Source: Rhabdophis nuchalis (Eukaryota; Chordata; Lepidosauria; Squamata; Natricidae). Taken from it: 64,000 nucleotides of DNA. Location of the stretch: assembly GCA_039707465.1 (NCBI GenBank), contig CM077645.1, forward strand, positions 167,229,503 through 167,293,502, written 5' to 3'. The position numbers and the translations under genes were made by a program. Under the pieces are notes generated by a model. It did no database searches, had not been told where the DNA came from, and saw nothing but the letters and a program-made list of their open reading frames with translations. Shown here piece by piece: positions 11,461 to 23,500 of the stretch (position 1 is its first letter; the number at the start of each line of letters is the position of its first letter).

Positions 11461-12840
11461 AAGTTGAGGAAGGGGTTGTAGTCCAGACAAAATCCTTAAG
11501 CAGGGTTCATTTGCATTTGGTTTATGCATAGGAATCAGACAGTTTAACCATGCATGAGAAAAATCCAAAATCATAAGAAAAAGGCTGACTGAAAGAATGC
11601 ACTGTGAATATCAGCCTCACTAGTAGAAGACATATTACATAGAGAGAGACTTTTAGATGACAGCTCTCTGCTAAGTCTTCCTAAATTATTGCCAATAAGT
11701 CAATAGTTTATACTGTAGATGCAGAACGCTTATACATGCAGAATTGCATTCCAGCAAGAAAAATTTACACTGTCTGCCCCTATATCTTTATCATACTTCC
11801 AAATGAATGCAATGTTGCCACATTATATTACTTTATTTTTTTAATATTAACATCTGGTTATCCTTATAAACCTATTCATGCTTCTAAGATGGAATTTCTA
11901 TATTTTGTATTAGAGCATTATACTTGAAATACATTCTTCTGAGAATTTGGCATGTCTTGATGTAATAAATTAGGACTGCATTTCCCATAATTCCCACCCT
12001 TAACACATCTGGAAATTAAATGGTCAATGATATTCACAATCTATAAAACAGGAATTTTGAAAAATATTTGGTTCAAGATTCATGCTATGCATTCTTAGAG
12101 TGGATACTTTCTATATTTGCTTGAACTCATTGGGAATCTTCATTCAAAACCTTGTGTTTAACAGTGACCAAATGTTAGTATGTACTTCTGCCAATCATTT
12201 TTAAAATGTATGACCGTTCCCTATGAGATAGTGTGCCACATGTAGTTAGATCCAAATGACATGACTGATTCAATCCAATGAATAGCAACCGACGAACATA
12301 AATGTATGTTTTATTAAGAAAACCTTTTCACGGTGTGCACAAGAGGCTGTGATGTATATATGCCCTTCAATCCACAATCTCTGTCTGGCAATGAAACCTA
12401 TCAATGGTATTTTATATTGCTCCCAAAGGTGTGGAGTTCCTTCCCTTCATCTGTAAATGTTTGCATACTACGCCGTGCTGCCTTACCTCCAATGTTTTTC
12501 TATCTGCATACCACACCTCTTGTTCAGGGTTTATATTTAGTACTGGAATAGGCAGCAAAAAGGCTTTATATGCTCTGAACTACACAGAAAGGAATTGTTT
12601 TGATCATGTCAGTAATTTTCATGGTTTAAATATTTAGTATTCATATTACTCCAGGCATCAGGTTCAAAGGATCTCGCAGAAGAGTGCTTTTGGGCCTTTA
12701 TATCTCCATTTTTCAGATAGAAGACATAGATAGATGGGTTGTTTGAATTATTACTTCCTATCCCATCACAGCAAAACAATTTCAGTAAAGCAACTATGGC
12801 ATAATGTGCTATTTTGCCTCTAAATGTTTATTTCAGAGAA
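11461..12840. other. Unique DNA, nothing recognised
   Basis: Two overlapping short open frames at 12333-12637 show no coding character. Confidence 0.45.
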
Positions 12841-12925
12841 GAAATGCCTAATTCTAATCAAGTCTAATCACACTTGGCCAAATAAAGCTATTCTGTTCTT
12901 TTCTGTTCGGTTCTGTTCCGTTCCA
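12841..12925 (+). mobile_element. retroelement 3' end with degenerate (TTCTG)n tail
   Basis: TTGGCCAAATAAAGCTATTC is followed by about nine degenerate TTCTG/TTCCG pentamers. The polyadenylation-like AATAAAG before a pentanucleotide tail is the typical 3' end of a non-LTR element in squamates. The family cannot be resolved from this length. Confidence 0.5.
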
Positions 12926-12929
12926 TTCC

Positions 12930-15084
12930 ATGCTTGTTTACATGAAATGTAAACAATAAAGTCACAGCAGATTGCCTATCCTACATTGCTATGGATAATT
13001 CTCACCCTTCCTTCCTCATTTTTCACATATATAATTGATTCTCCTCCTCCATTGTTCCTCTGTGGCAAAATGTATAGGCATTTACAGCTAGGAAATGTGC
13101 CTCAGTAGAAATGTCTACAGTATGTCCTTTGGTTCATAGCACCATTGCCAAATGTTCTTTAGTTCTTGAGTTGACTTGGCTATTTGTGCTTGAGCCAAAT
13201 AGCAAACACATTCTGTGTTTATTTATTCATGCTATTATTACATTTTTGCTGAACCTTGAATTTCTGAAGTAAAATACCTAAAAAAAGTAAATCTATAATT
13301 TAAAAAAGTACAATTATATAAAAATATCTTTAGAAAAACAAAAAAGATCCATTAAAAATATATAATTATTTAGTCGAGATACATACCATATGTTTATTTT
13401 CTTTCATGCCAATATATTCTTATATATAATATATTTTATAAATCTCTAATTTGGAATCATCTGCCATGAAAAGCGATTAAACTTGTTGTAAATTTTCTTC
13501 ATCTGTCGAACTCCTTCTTTGGAACAAGCACAATTGTAATTAGCTGATTAAGAGCAATGTTCATTTCTCTGCTTTTTTTCCCCATCAACAATCTCTGCTT
13601 ACTTTCCTTGACTACGACAAGTAAGGAAATAAATTGGTTTTAGATTCTTTTCCTTATTTGAATTTAGCAGTAAAAATACAGGAAAATAATGCCTGAATTT
13701 AATATTCCTGCAAACACAATAAATGTATGTATTTTTGTGTGATAGTGATAATGACACTAATGATAGTGTGATAGAATGGAAAGTGGATTAAATGTCCTAC
13801 TAATATCCTTTTTTCAGGTATACCAAACCTTTGCCTCTCTTTCCAGCTCCTGTATCACCCAGAGAATTCCCATGGACACAGAATATTCCCAACTTCAGAA
13901 ATTAGCCTTGGGAAAGGAAGGTAATGAGATTTGGGGAATTGTCTTTAAGGGAAGATGGAGAGTAGTTGACCAATTACATAGCAAATCTAACTTTTTTACA
14001 GCTACTTTTGAGGAAACACATTGTTTCCTTGGGAAGATAAAATTAAAAATCCCACATAAATCAATAAAATATTAGCTTGATATGGAAGTAATAGAAAATC
14101 AGGTGAATAGTCCTTTACTTAAATGTGTAACTAGAAGCCACTCACAGATTGTTTTTTTTGATTTCCTGAAAATAAAAAAAACACATAAAAGTGTAATAAT
14201 GTGATTATAGCCAGCTACCCATGCTTATGTTTTTGCTGATTCAGAGCATCATTACTCATTCCTACTTTTTGTAACAAAGCTGAACATTTAACACAACTCT
14301 CACATCATTGAAATAACAGGCATGAAATAACTTATGTTGAAGTAAATGACTTTGTAAATACAAAATGCTACAGAATTAACACTGTCTTTCTATTAAGTCT
14401 TTCTCAGTTGCATCTGGCAGAGATATATAGCCTTGCCTCTTTCAAAATACAGTGACCAAGCAGAAAAACATATCTCTGGATCAGTCCCTCAGCCACTTTG
14501 TTCTTTCTAAACCAGATTGATACTTCCCTTTAAAGCTACCATAAATTATTGTATTTACAAAGGGTAGTATTTAAACTGCTTCATGTCCTACGCCAGTTAT
14601 TTCTAGCAGGAAACCTGGTTTCCCTGCTAACCTCTGGCTAACCTTTTATCCTTTTGACTTTTTCCCCTGGCGTTTAACATACTGACTTCTTTTAAATATT
14701 AATTAGAGCAACAGAGTGAATAGACTAATGTGTTGGATAGTTTGTCCTTATTTTGGCTGACCAGATAGGCCTAGTAATTATTTTTTGGGTTAGTTTCACA
14801 CAGAGTTTCTACCTTTCATGAACCTCTTATTACAAATTGCTTTTAAATCACAGATTGAGATATTATGTCATGGGAATTGAATTAGGTTGTTCTGCTGTAT
14901 TTAAATTTATCACTTAAGTAAAAGAACTGATATGGAATTTTCTCTCTCTTTGTTTCTAACATTGCAGTCTAACCGAGAAAAATCTACTGGCATTTTAAAT
15001 AAAAAAGTATAGTTTATATTTATGAGTCGTTACAAACGATGATATTAGAAATCTTAAGGTTCAGGAAGTTTGCATTTTTAATTA
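12930..15084. other. AT-rich unique DNA with a possible conserved noncoding block (13480-13720)
   Basis: No gene seen. At 13531-13550 lies CAATTGTAATTAGCTGATTA, a homeodomain-type TAATTA core in a stretch of higher complexity than the surrounding AT-rich runs. A frame from 13776 to 14075 follows TTTTTTCAG but has no recognisable motif. Confidence 0.3.
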
Positions 15085-15183
15085 TAGGTAGTCCTTGACT
15101 TGTGAGCACAATTTCGCCCAAAATTTCCATTGCTAAACAAGACAGTTGTTAAGTGAGTCGGACCCCATTTTATGACCTACTGG
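15085..15183 (+). mobile_element. short DNA-transposon fragment, left end only ('GGTAGTCC..GACTT' family)
   Basis: TAGGTAGTCCTTGACTTGTG followed by TTGCTAAACAAGACAGTTGTTAAGTGAGT matches the left terminus of a nonautonomous element also present at 50653-51196. Only ~100 bp remain; the right end is missing. Confidence 0.6.
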
Positions 15184-16774
15184 ATGTGGGAGCTGTGGGA
15201 GCTGAATTTTTGAAGGACATTTTTATATTGATTGTAAAAGCTTGAAAAGCAATATGGAAATTCAAATTCAAGGAGAACATAGTTTGAACTAATGCAAATG
15301 AAATTATATGATATATTTAATAACAGGATATTATCGTCTGAATCTCACAAATGGAGGTTAATGTTAAATGAAACTGCATCAGTGTATGCACATAAATCAA
15401 CAGATAGGTGTCCTTCTTCCATCTAAAGAACATTTTTCTTTTGTTTAATCTATGTATATTGAGCAAACATTAATAATGAAAGCCACTGATTATTTTGAGA
15501 TTCATTAGGAAATTTCAATATAAATTCAAGTCTATACTCCATTTGTATATAATGACCCTCTTTCTGAACTTACGTTCACACAGATACATATATTATAGGC
15601 ATCACAACTTGTGGTTTGGTGCAAATGCATGAGTCATTGTTTTGTGATGTTTTAATGCACATCATTTTACCTCCTGCAGATACCAATATTAGATGCATGC
15701 TTAGTATCACTATCACTTCAAATGTTTTCCTTGCTCCATTTATGGGTCCTGTTAACGAGGGCTTAGAAATTATTTCTATGAAGTTAAATCCAGAGAAAGT
15801 TAAACCTTAGTGCACCGTTTTGTGCCAGTAATGTACTTTTGTATGGTCTGCAGGGTTGCTTTTCTTAGCAGGACACCTAGATGGCAGCTTTGAGAAAGTT
15901 TGGGACCTTGGCTGCCATCTAGTAGTTTATTGTACTTGTAGCCCAGATCTGGTAAGTCTAGTTAAAATATTATCATTTTACTTCTTGTAAATACATTATC
16001 TTTTTTTGCTGGATCACATCAGTTAAAAAGTTTCAGCTACACTATAAAAAAGGTCCTCATGTTTAGCTGCCTAAAGTCATAAATATTGGACAATGTGTTA
16101 AAAAGTTTCAACATTTGAATACGTTTTTGTTTGCTTGCTGCTTTAATCTACTTTTAATCGAGGTTATATATAATATTGGATATGTTGCTAATTTCCTTGC
16201 ATTGCTTTTCAATTCAAATTATATAATGCATTAAATCATGCATATAAAAGAAATCTGTCTCACTGGAATAATGTAATCAGGCACATCAATCATTGCTTGG
16301 CACATGAGACTGTATTTTTTGTTGTCGTTAATACTTACACAAATTTACGTAGATGTCAATCACTGCAACTATGATCCAATCTCTTTCTGTTTCATCTCTT
16401 TTATCACTAATGGAGAATTTTCTGTGGTGCATTCACCATCTATTTTCATTAGTTTGGGGATGTTAATCCAACTTGAATTCTGAAAATTTAGTGCTTACTT
16501 ACTTTCCAACTATGATGTATGGCTGATCCAGACATACTGAAGTAATAATAACTGAAGAGGAATTTAAAAATGAAAGATTTCCATTGTTGATATTATATTT
16601 GATTTAAAGCATTCAATAGTCAAAGCCAGAAGTACCCCTGCAGCATCACATTAAAAGAAGAGACCAGTGTCAAATTTGTGATGCTTTCTTTCCAATTGAG
16701 TATGACTTTTGTACTTCATTTTAGTACATGCCCTTTTAGATACAACCTCATTTTCAGACATTTGTGTTTTAACC
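15184..16774. other. Unique DNA, nothing recognised
   Basis: Holds a 12-bp inverted repeat at 15877-15888/15911-15922 and no other feature I can support. Confidence 0.45.
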
Positions 16775-16990
16775 TTGCAGGGTTAGAAAGCAGTACTGCA
16801 GGCTAATTCTGCTGACTGCCAGGGGTTTGATCCTCCCTGGCTCAAAATTGACTCAGCCTTCCATCCTTATGAAGTCGATAAAATGAGGATCCAGATTGTT
16901 GGGGGCAATATGCTGACTCTGTAAACCCCTTTACAGAAGGCTGTAAAGCACTGTGGAGCAGTATGTAAGTCTTAAATTGCTATGGTACAT
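16775..16990 (+). mobile_element. tRNA-derived squamate SINE
   Basis: The head carries A-box-like GGGTTAGAAAGCAG and a B-box-like GGGGTTTGATCCTCC. The conserved body follows (GACTCAGCCTTCCATCCTTA, GGGGGCAATATGCTGACTCT, GCTGTAAAGCACTGTGGAGC), ending in GTAAGTCTTAAATTGCTATGG. This is a common snake/lizard SINE architecture: RNA polymerase III promoter in front, LINE-related tail behind. Several substitutions show it is not young. Confidence 0.85.
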
Positions 16991-17078
16991 AATGGAGTGA
17001 TAGCATATACTTAATTTGATTATTTTCCATGTAATCAAGAACTTCTCCCTTTTCGCCTCTAAAAATTACAGCTAGGCA

Positions 17079-17160
17079 CTTATTTTATTTATTTTATTCA
17101 ATTTATATCCCACCCTTCTCTAAAAGGACCCAGGGCGGGAGTGACTAATTTTGTAGGCAC
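17079..17160 (-). mobile_element. LINE 3' terminus, antisense
   Basis: TTTATTTATTTTATTCAATT then TATCCCACCCTTCTCTAAAAGGACCCAGGGCGGG is the reverse complement of 'cccgccctgggtcc...gagaagggtgggatataaat' with an (AAAT)n tail. A sense-strand version of the same end lies at 55915-55985. Confidence 0.7.
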
Positions 17161-18160
17161 TTTGGAGTCCCTTACAAGGTGTTGGGAGAGTGTAGCTATG
17201 CTCCCATGCCTGCAGTCAAGGATGGCATAATGATTTTTTGCAAGTAGAACAAACCAAGTAAAATCAAGCTCATATCACCATATTTTAATGACTCATTCAC
17301 AACTGATTCTCCTTATTATACCAGTCTACAGAATTTGGAGATTATATTAAATGAATTAAGAATTTGTGGCATGGAGAAATTAACTTCTTTAAACTCACAC
17401 CAAACAGTGACATAACCCAATTCTTCTCTTTTCCCTAATCCTCCCTCTATCCAAACTATGACTAAAGACCCTTTTTATTCCAGCTGTACTTCTCATGCTT
17501 ATCCTAGTGTAGAGACTGGAGAATTTGTATATTTAAAATTATTATTTTCATAATTGTAAGTGTCACATTGAAAAGCTCTCTTATATTCTGCATCCTCAGA
17601 AAGAAACATGTTCCGTCTCTCAGTTGTCCCTCAAATTATTATTATTATTATTCAAGATTCATTTGTTGGAGCTCCAAAATAGTTTTATTTGGAGCCAAAT
17701 GCAACAGTATAAAGCAGCCAACTAAAATCTTACTTCAGCCAAGCATTTCAAATATATCCTGGCATTTAAAAAAAAAAGACATATTTGACAGCAAGAAAGA
17801 AACTGCACACATGTGAAAGATTTGAACCTCTTCCACATTTAGGCAGTCTTGCCACAAAGACATATGGGCAAGTAGGAGAATACTCACAACTTTAATTTTA
17901 ATCACAAACTATTGCTAGGTTTGAAAACTTTATATTCAATAGAGGAGTATTCTACAGCTTATTCTTCATCTATCTGGCTATGTTGGTCTTCCCAAACTGA
18001 TACTATTCAGAATTGTTGGGAATTGTTGCAGGAAGGCACTAAGATAAGGAAAGCTAGATTCTGCTTATCAAATGTAGGAACTAAAGTACACATGAGAGTA
18101 GTTGTTACATTTCTTATATTATAAAAATATAGCATACATGAAATAATCCAAATCTTTGGA
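17161..18160. other. Unique DNA, nothing recognised
   Basis: No feature beyond a short ATT run near 17640. Confidence 0.45.
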
Positions 18161-18162
18161 GG

Positions 18163-18276
18163 TAAATAGGGAGGCAGGCAGGCAGGGAGAAGGAGAGGGA
18201 GTGACAGAGAATGAGAAAGAGAATTAGAAAGAGAAAGAGGAGAGCAGAGACAGAGACAGAGAGAGGCAGAGAGAAT
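18163..18276 (+). repeat. purine-rich (GAGA/GCAG) low-complexity tract
   Basis: About 110 bp consist almost entirely of A and G, grading from GGCAGGCA units to GAGAAAGAGA and CAGAGACAGA units. Confidence 0.85.
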
Positions 18277-18448
18277 AAATGTAAAAATGGATCAATCTGG
18301 TGGATAAAATGTCAAGGAAAGTTTCTGGAATTTTATTAAGCAAAATATTAAGCAGCAATTTCCTATGATTTAAAAAAAGAATGCACTGCTTGGCAATAGC
18401 TTAAATACCTGTGATACCTACACACACAGGGTATCTCATGATACAAAC

Positions 18449-18901
18449 TGTTAGGAGTAGACTCCTATAGTTGGGTAGACAATATATAATACCATTATGA
18501 TATATGGTCATTGTGGGTTTAAGGATGTTGGAATGTTAGAGTGCAGTTATCTCCAACTATAAGAGGAAGCCAGGAGAGCGCATATCTCTCTCTCTGCTGG
18601 ATTTGCTGTTTGATAACTGAATTACTCGTGTGCTGTGACAAACTGAAGAAGAGGAAGGAAGATTATGTTTGCTGACTGTAAGCAATTTGATATTTGTTGA
18701 GACTTTGTTTTCAAATCGCTTTAACATCACTGCTTGTTAAGCAGTAGTTTAGTCTAGTAGTTTTTACAACTTCAGTAAAACCTATTTTATTTTACTTAAC
18801 AGTGTCTGGTCTACTAATTGTGTGTACATTAGCAATATTCTTCTAGCTGCATACTCCGCTGCACACCCTTTGCTGTCTCCCAACGGAGATATAACCTAAC
18901 A
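18449..18901 (+). mobile_element. candidate solo LTR (retroviral or Gypsy type)
   Basis: A 453-bp block starts TGTTAGG and ends CCTAACA, a perfect 7-bp terminal inverted repeat with the TG...CA ends of LTRs. The flanking pentamers CAAAC (18444-18448) and CGAAC (18902-18906) match at four of five positions, consistent with an aged 5-bp target duplication. Inside is a TATA-like ACTATAAGAG near 18556, with T-rich sequence downstream. No second LTR, primer-binding site or gag/pol remains nearby, as expected after LTR-LTR recombination. The family cannot be named without internal sequence. Confidence 0.6.
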
Positions 18902-19024
18902 CGAACTTAGCACATGTGTGTAACTTGCTTATAAGTACCTCCATGACTCTAATTACCTAGATATCATTATTTACCCATCAAAATTAAAGGAAATGGTTTA
19001 TGAAATTATAACTTTTACTTGCCT

Positions 19025-19110
19025 TATAGTTGACTAGCTAGTTACCCGTGCTTCGTGATTAAACTATGTGATTGGACAATGAGGGAGTAATCTGGTTCAC
19101 TCTGGTTCAA
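19025..19110 (-). mobile_element. possible Helitron-like 3' terminus, antisense
   Basis: Read on the minus strand, ACGAAGCACGGGTAACTAGC resembles the 3' ends of Helitron-type elements (cgaagcacgggtaa then CTAG). No 5' end or clear terminal hairpin was found, so the call is weak. Confidence 0.25.
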
Positions 19111-19814
19111 TCCATTGGCTCAGTGGTGGCCAGTGATTGAAACACATAAAGAGAATATTGCTCCTGCAGCCTTGAGTTTGGAATCAGTTCCATAGGTGGA
19201 AGGCGCCGTAGACATTTTGGTGATGTACCAATGTTTAGTACTGTAAGGAGCCCCAGACCTCTCCTGAGTGAAGAGTGGAACGCCTGCCAGTTTGAATGGA
19301 GGTAACAGAATGTGAGGCAACTGGCAGTAAGAACAGAGTTCTTTTCAGGTGGGGAGGGGGAGTAAAACTGCTTAGCAGGTAAAACTCCTTTACCTGCTAG
19401 CCAGATCCTCCATTTCCCCCCTGCTTATTCACATAGTCCTCCCTGATCTTCATGTGTATTTTAAGGTGCAAGTGAGACTCTGCCTTTTTTGTTTTTGCTT
19501 GTTGTGTATTTACTCCTTATTCTCCTATAGCTCCTAGGAGAAACCTCCTAAGCATGATGACAGCAAAGCCATTAGAGAACTAGAGTTAGTTTGAGCTACT
19601 CTCCCTGCTCTCAATGGCCCCTCCAGAATCTGAATACATGTATATAAAAGTGGTCAGCCAGCACAAAAAACATGGCTTCCTCAGGATTATCACATAAATG
19701 TCACAATCTCAATTTAACTGAAGTTCTCTCCTCTCTCTTTGATTGAACGAACAATTTACATTCAACCTGGAGCCTTTATTTTAACAAAGAATTCAACAAA
19801 ATCTCCTATGACAT
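19111..19814. other. Unique DNA, nothing firmly recognised
   Basis: May contain the body of the weak Helitron-like candidate at its left edge. Confidence 0.35.
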
Positions 19815-20356
19815 TCTATTGGGTAGGTGCGATGGGAGGCAGGATTTTCTTTCCTGGTTGGGGCCACAAGGCCACTGCTTACAAGCGATCAGGTGCCACA
19901 ACCCCTGCAGGCTAGGTGGTCAAGGATTACAGAGCCAGGGCCCGAGGCTGATGTTCTGAAATGCCAGGTCTGTTGTCAACAAAGCCCCCCTAGTCCACGA
20001 CCTTGTGTCGGAGGGGGAGCCGGACCTGGTGGGAATAGCGGAGACCTGGCTGGGCCACGAGGGAGGACTTCCCCTCGTAGAAACCTGCCCGCCAGGTTAC
20101 CGCGCGTTTCATCAGCCACGGGCCCTAGGCAGGGGTGGAGGGGTAGCGGTTATTGTTAGGGAAGGTCTTGAGCTGAGAGAGACCACTGTACCACAGACTA
20201 TCGGCTGTGAGTCCCTCTGCGTGAAGTGGGGCCCAGGGAAGCAGTTGGGTTTGCTGATTGTGTACCTGGCTCCCCGCTACATGTCAGCAGCCCTGTCCGA
20301 GCTCCTTGAGGTGATCACCGGTTGAGACCCCCAGACTGGTAGTCATGGGGGACTTT
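19815..20356 (+). pseudogene. L2-A LINE, 5' part with partial endonuclease domain
   Basis: GC-rich sequence encodes the start of an APE-type endonuclease on the plus strand: SEGEPDLVGIAETWLGHEGG (the ET metal-binding motif), then GGGVAVIVREGLELRE and LGLLIVYLAPRY. The frame ends at a TGA (20323-20325), and the next conserved block, VMGDFN, lies one base out of frame, so there is an indel as well. The left border is approximate. The element is then interrupted by L1-A and resumes at 26251. The L2 protein normally nicks target DNA and reverse-transcribes its own RNA; this copy cannot. Confidence 0.85.
20341..20356 (+). repeat. L1-A target-site duplication, left copy
   Basis: AGTCATGGGGGACTTT, identical to 26235-26250. 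The site reads ...ACTTT/AACC on the plus strand, close to the TTTT/AA consensus of the L1 endonuclease, and L1-A's poly(A) (as T) abuts it. Confidence 0.96.
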
Positions 20357-20582
20357 TTTTTAAAATTATTTTTTTTATTATAATTTTCCACAAGTTATAC
20401 ATATAAACATAAAATTTACTTTTTTTTTTTTTTACAATAGTCCACCCAGTGCTATACAAAACGAAAGGAAGAGTTGGTTCTTCGGATATCTTCAATTGTC
20501 TTTAAGATCTCCAAAATCCGCGTTCTCTGGGTACAGGTGTCGAGGCATCCAAAGTTCCAAGTGCATAGTCCACAAATGGGTT

Positions 20583-23500
20583 CTAAATCTTCCAGAAAAT
20601 GTCTTTTTTATAGACCCCCTCTCTAAATTTAATATCACATGTCATTTTATCATTTAAAGCTAATTTCCACATTTCACAATACCACTCTTCTATTTTAATA
20701 TTTACCTCTATTTTCCAGTATCTTGCTATTATAATTCTACCCATTATAATCATAATTCTAATCAATTCTTTCTCATATTTTGTTAATTCTAAATCCTTAA
20801 TTATCAGTAGTAATATAGATTCTGATCTCAAAGTTATTCTTTTCTTCATCATTTCAAACATCATTTCCTCCAATTGTTGCTAAAAAAAATTAATTTTTCC
20901 ACATTTATACCACATGTGTTCATAAGTTCCCACTTCCATATTACATCTCCAACATTTATTACTGATTTTTTTATCCATCAATGATAACCTTAATGGAGTC
21001 CAATACCATTTCCAAACTACCTTAAAGTTGTGCTCTTTAATCCTTATAGACATAATCCTCATAATTCGACTTTTCCAATTCACATTCCAATCCAAGTCTA
21101 ATATTTTAATCTTAAACTCTTCCTCCCAATTCGTCTTCATTACCATTTGTGGATTTCCATCAAAGTTTATAATCTTATATATCTTACTAACGAGTCCCTT
21201 TAACCCAATTTCATCCTTAATAATTTGAGATACTAAACTTTCAAATTCAGTCTTATTTCTGTCTATTTTACATGTCCCCCTTACTTCCGTAGACCATTTT
21301 TCTATCTGTATTTTCTCAAACCAATTCAGCTCCAATTTTTCAATTATTTCTTTTTTTCTGCTCTCAATTTCTAATGCTCTTAACCAATTTACTATACTTC
21401 CTATATTGTCATCTTCAATTACTTTCTCTCGACTTATATTGGTTTTAATCGGCCAACTTCCAAGTGTCTTCCCCAAGAAGGATATATCCGGAATCAATAT
21501 TTTAACAAATTTATTCCAAATTTTGCTCAATCCCTTTAACCAATAACTATTAATTACCTTTTTTGTTTTTATTTTATCTAAAAACCATGTAGGGCCAAAT
21601 CTCTTTATATCCTTTAACTCTAGATCTCCCCAATGACCATCTCCTCCTTTAAGTATTTTTATTACAGTTCGAATATTATAGGCCCAATAATAATTAAGTA
21701 GATTGGGAATTCCCAATCCACCTTCCTTTTGATTTTGATACCACATTTTCTTCATTAATCTAGGTCTTTTCCCACCATTGCAATTTTTATCTAATTTCTT
21801 CTGATATCCTTCCATATCCTTCTCTGTCAAATTTAATGGTAGCATCTCAAATAAAAAATTAAACTTTGGTAACAACATCATCTTACACATTGCAATTCTG
21901 CCAAACCAAGACAACTTTATCTCCTTATATTTATCTATCTTCTTCTCTACTTCATCCAACATCACATCATAATTAATTTTTTTCAATTCTCTGACTTTAA
22001 GTGAAAGTGTTATTCCCAAATATTTCAGTGTATTTTTAATTCTTATCCCAAATTGTTCTTGCATACTCTCCCACTCCTTATCATTTTTGTTCATTAATAA
22101 TTCAGATTTTGACCAATTTACCTTTAAACCTGTCATTTCTTCAAATTCTTTCAAATGTTTATTTATCCTCTTCAAATCTTTCTCTATATCTTTCAAAATA
22201 ATCAAGGTATCATCCGCGTACAAATTTATCTTATATCCCTTGTACCCTTCCAATTCTTCATCTTTTTCTATCAATTTAGTCAAAACTTCCATAATTAATA
22301 AAAATAATGTTGGGGACAAGGGACATCCCTGTCTCGTACCTGCTTCCAATTTAATCTCTCCCGTCATTATTCCATTCACCTTCACTTTTGCACTACTTTT
22401 TTGATACAATTTTGAAATAACATGTATAAACCTATTACCGAAGCCTAATGCCTCAATAATTACCTTAATAGTTTCCCATTGTACAGAATCAAAGGCTTTA
22501 AAAATGTCTATGATACTATGCCTATTTTATCACCATGATACTATGCCTATTTTATCACCATTACTCTCAGCTACATCTATAATATTTAATACTCTTCTAA
22601 TTATATCACTCATATATCTGCCTTTGACAAAACCTACTTGATTATAGCTTATATACTTATCTATAAATCTATTTAACCTATTACTTATAATGGCAGTAAA
22701 TATTTTTGCATCTTGGTTAATTAAAGAAATGGGTCGATAGGACTCGATCCTCTCCAAATCTTTATCAGGTTTTGGAATTATAGTTATTACCGTTCTGTTC
22801 CATGACATCGGGACTTCTCCACCGTGTAAAATTCCATTAAATAATTTTTGCAATTTTGGTATTATTATTTCTTTAAAATCTTTATAAAATTCAGCAGGTA
22901 ATCCATCTTCACCTGGAGTCTTCCCTAATTTTATCTCTTGTATTATTTCGTTAATCTCATCATGTGTAATATCTCCTTCCATCAAGTCCTTATATGTTTG
23001 ATCTATTTTCACAGCATATTTTTCAAGATGATTTTTCAATTTTTCCAAATCAATTGATTTCTTTGAATATAATTTTTGAAAAAACTTCCTAACTACTTCA
23101 CATTTCTCCAGTCTCTTATAACATCTTGTACCTTTTTCATCTATCAAAGAGCCAATTTCTCTCTTTTCACTTTTATTTTTCGCCATCCTTGCTAATAACC
23201 TAGAGTTTTTATTACTAAATTCAAAGAAATCCCTGTTTAAATATCTTTTTTTTTAACCAATTCTATATCTTCTTCTATCAGTTTAGTTTTTAGTGAATTC
23301 AATTCCTCCAAGCATTTTTTATCTTTTGTAAGTAAAAATTGGTTCTCCAATACCTTAATCTGTCTTGTATCCTGTTCCATTTTACTTCTATATTCTCTAT
23401 ATTTCCTACTTGACAACTTAATGCTTTCTCCTCTAAATACTGCTTTCATCGTGTCCCAAACAGTTTCAAATTTAACCTCTCCATTATCGTTGAATCTCCA

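Noticed and set aside
15877..15922. 12-bp inverted repeat (CTAGATGGCAGC)
   Set aside because: Arms are short and the flanking sequence does not extend the pairing or duplicate; too little for a functional hairpin or MITE call.
16775..16860. A- and B-box-like sequences suggesting a tRNA gene
   Set aside because: They continue into the conserved SINE body and cannot form a tRNA cloverleaf; it is a SINE promoter head.
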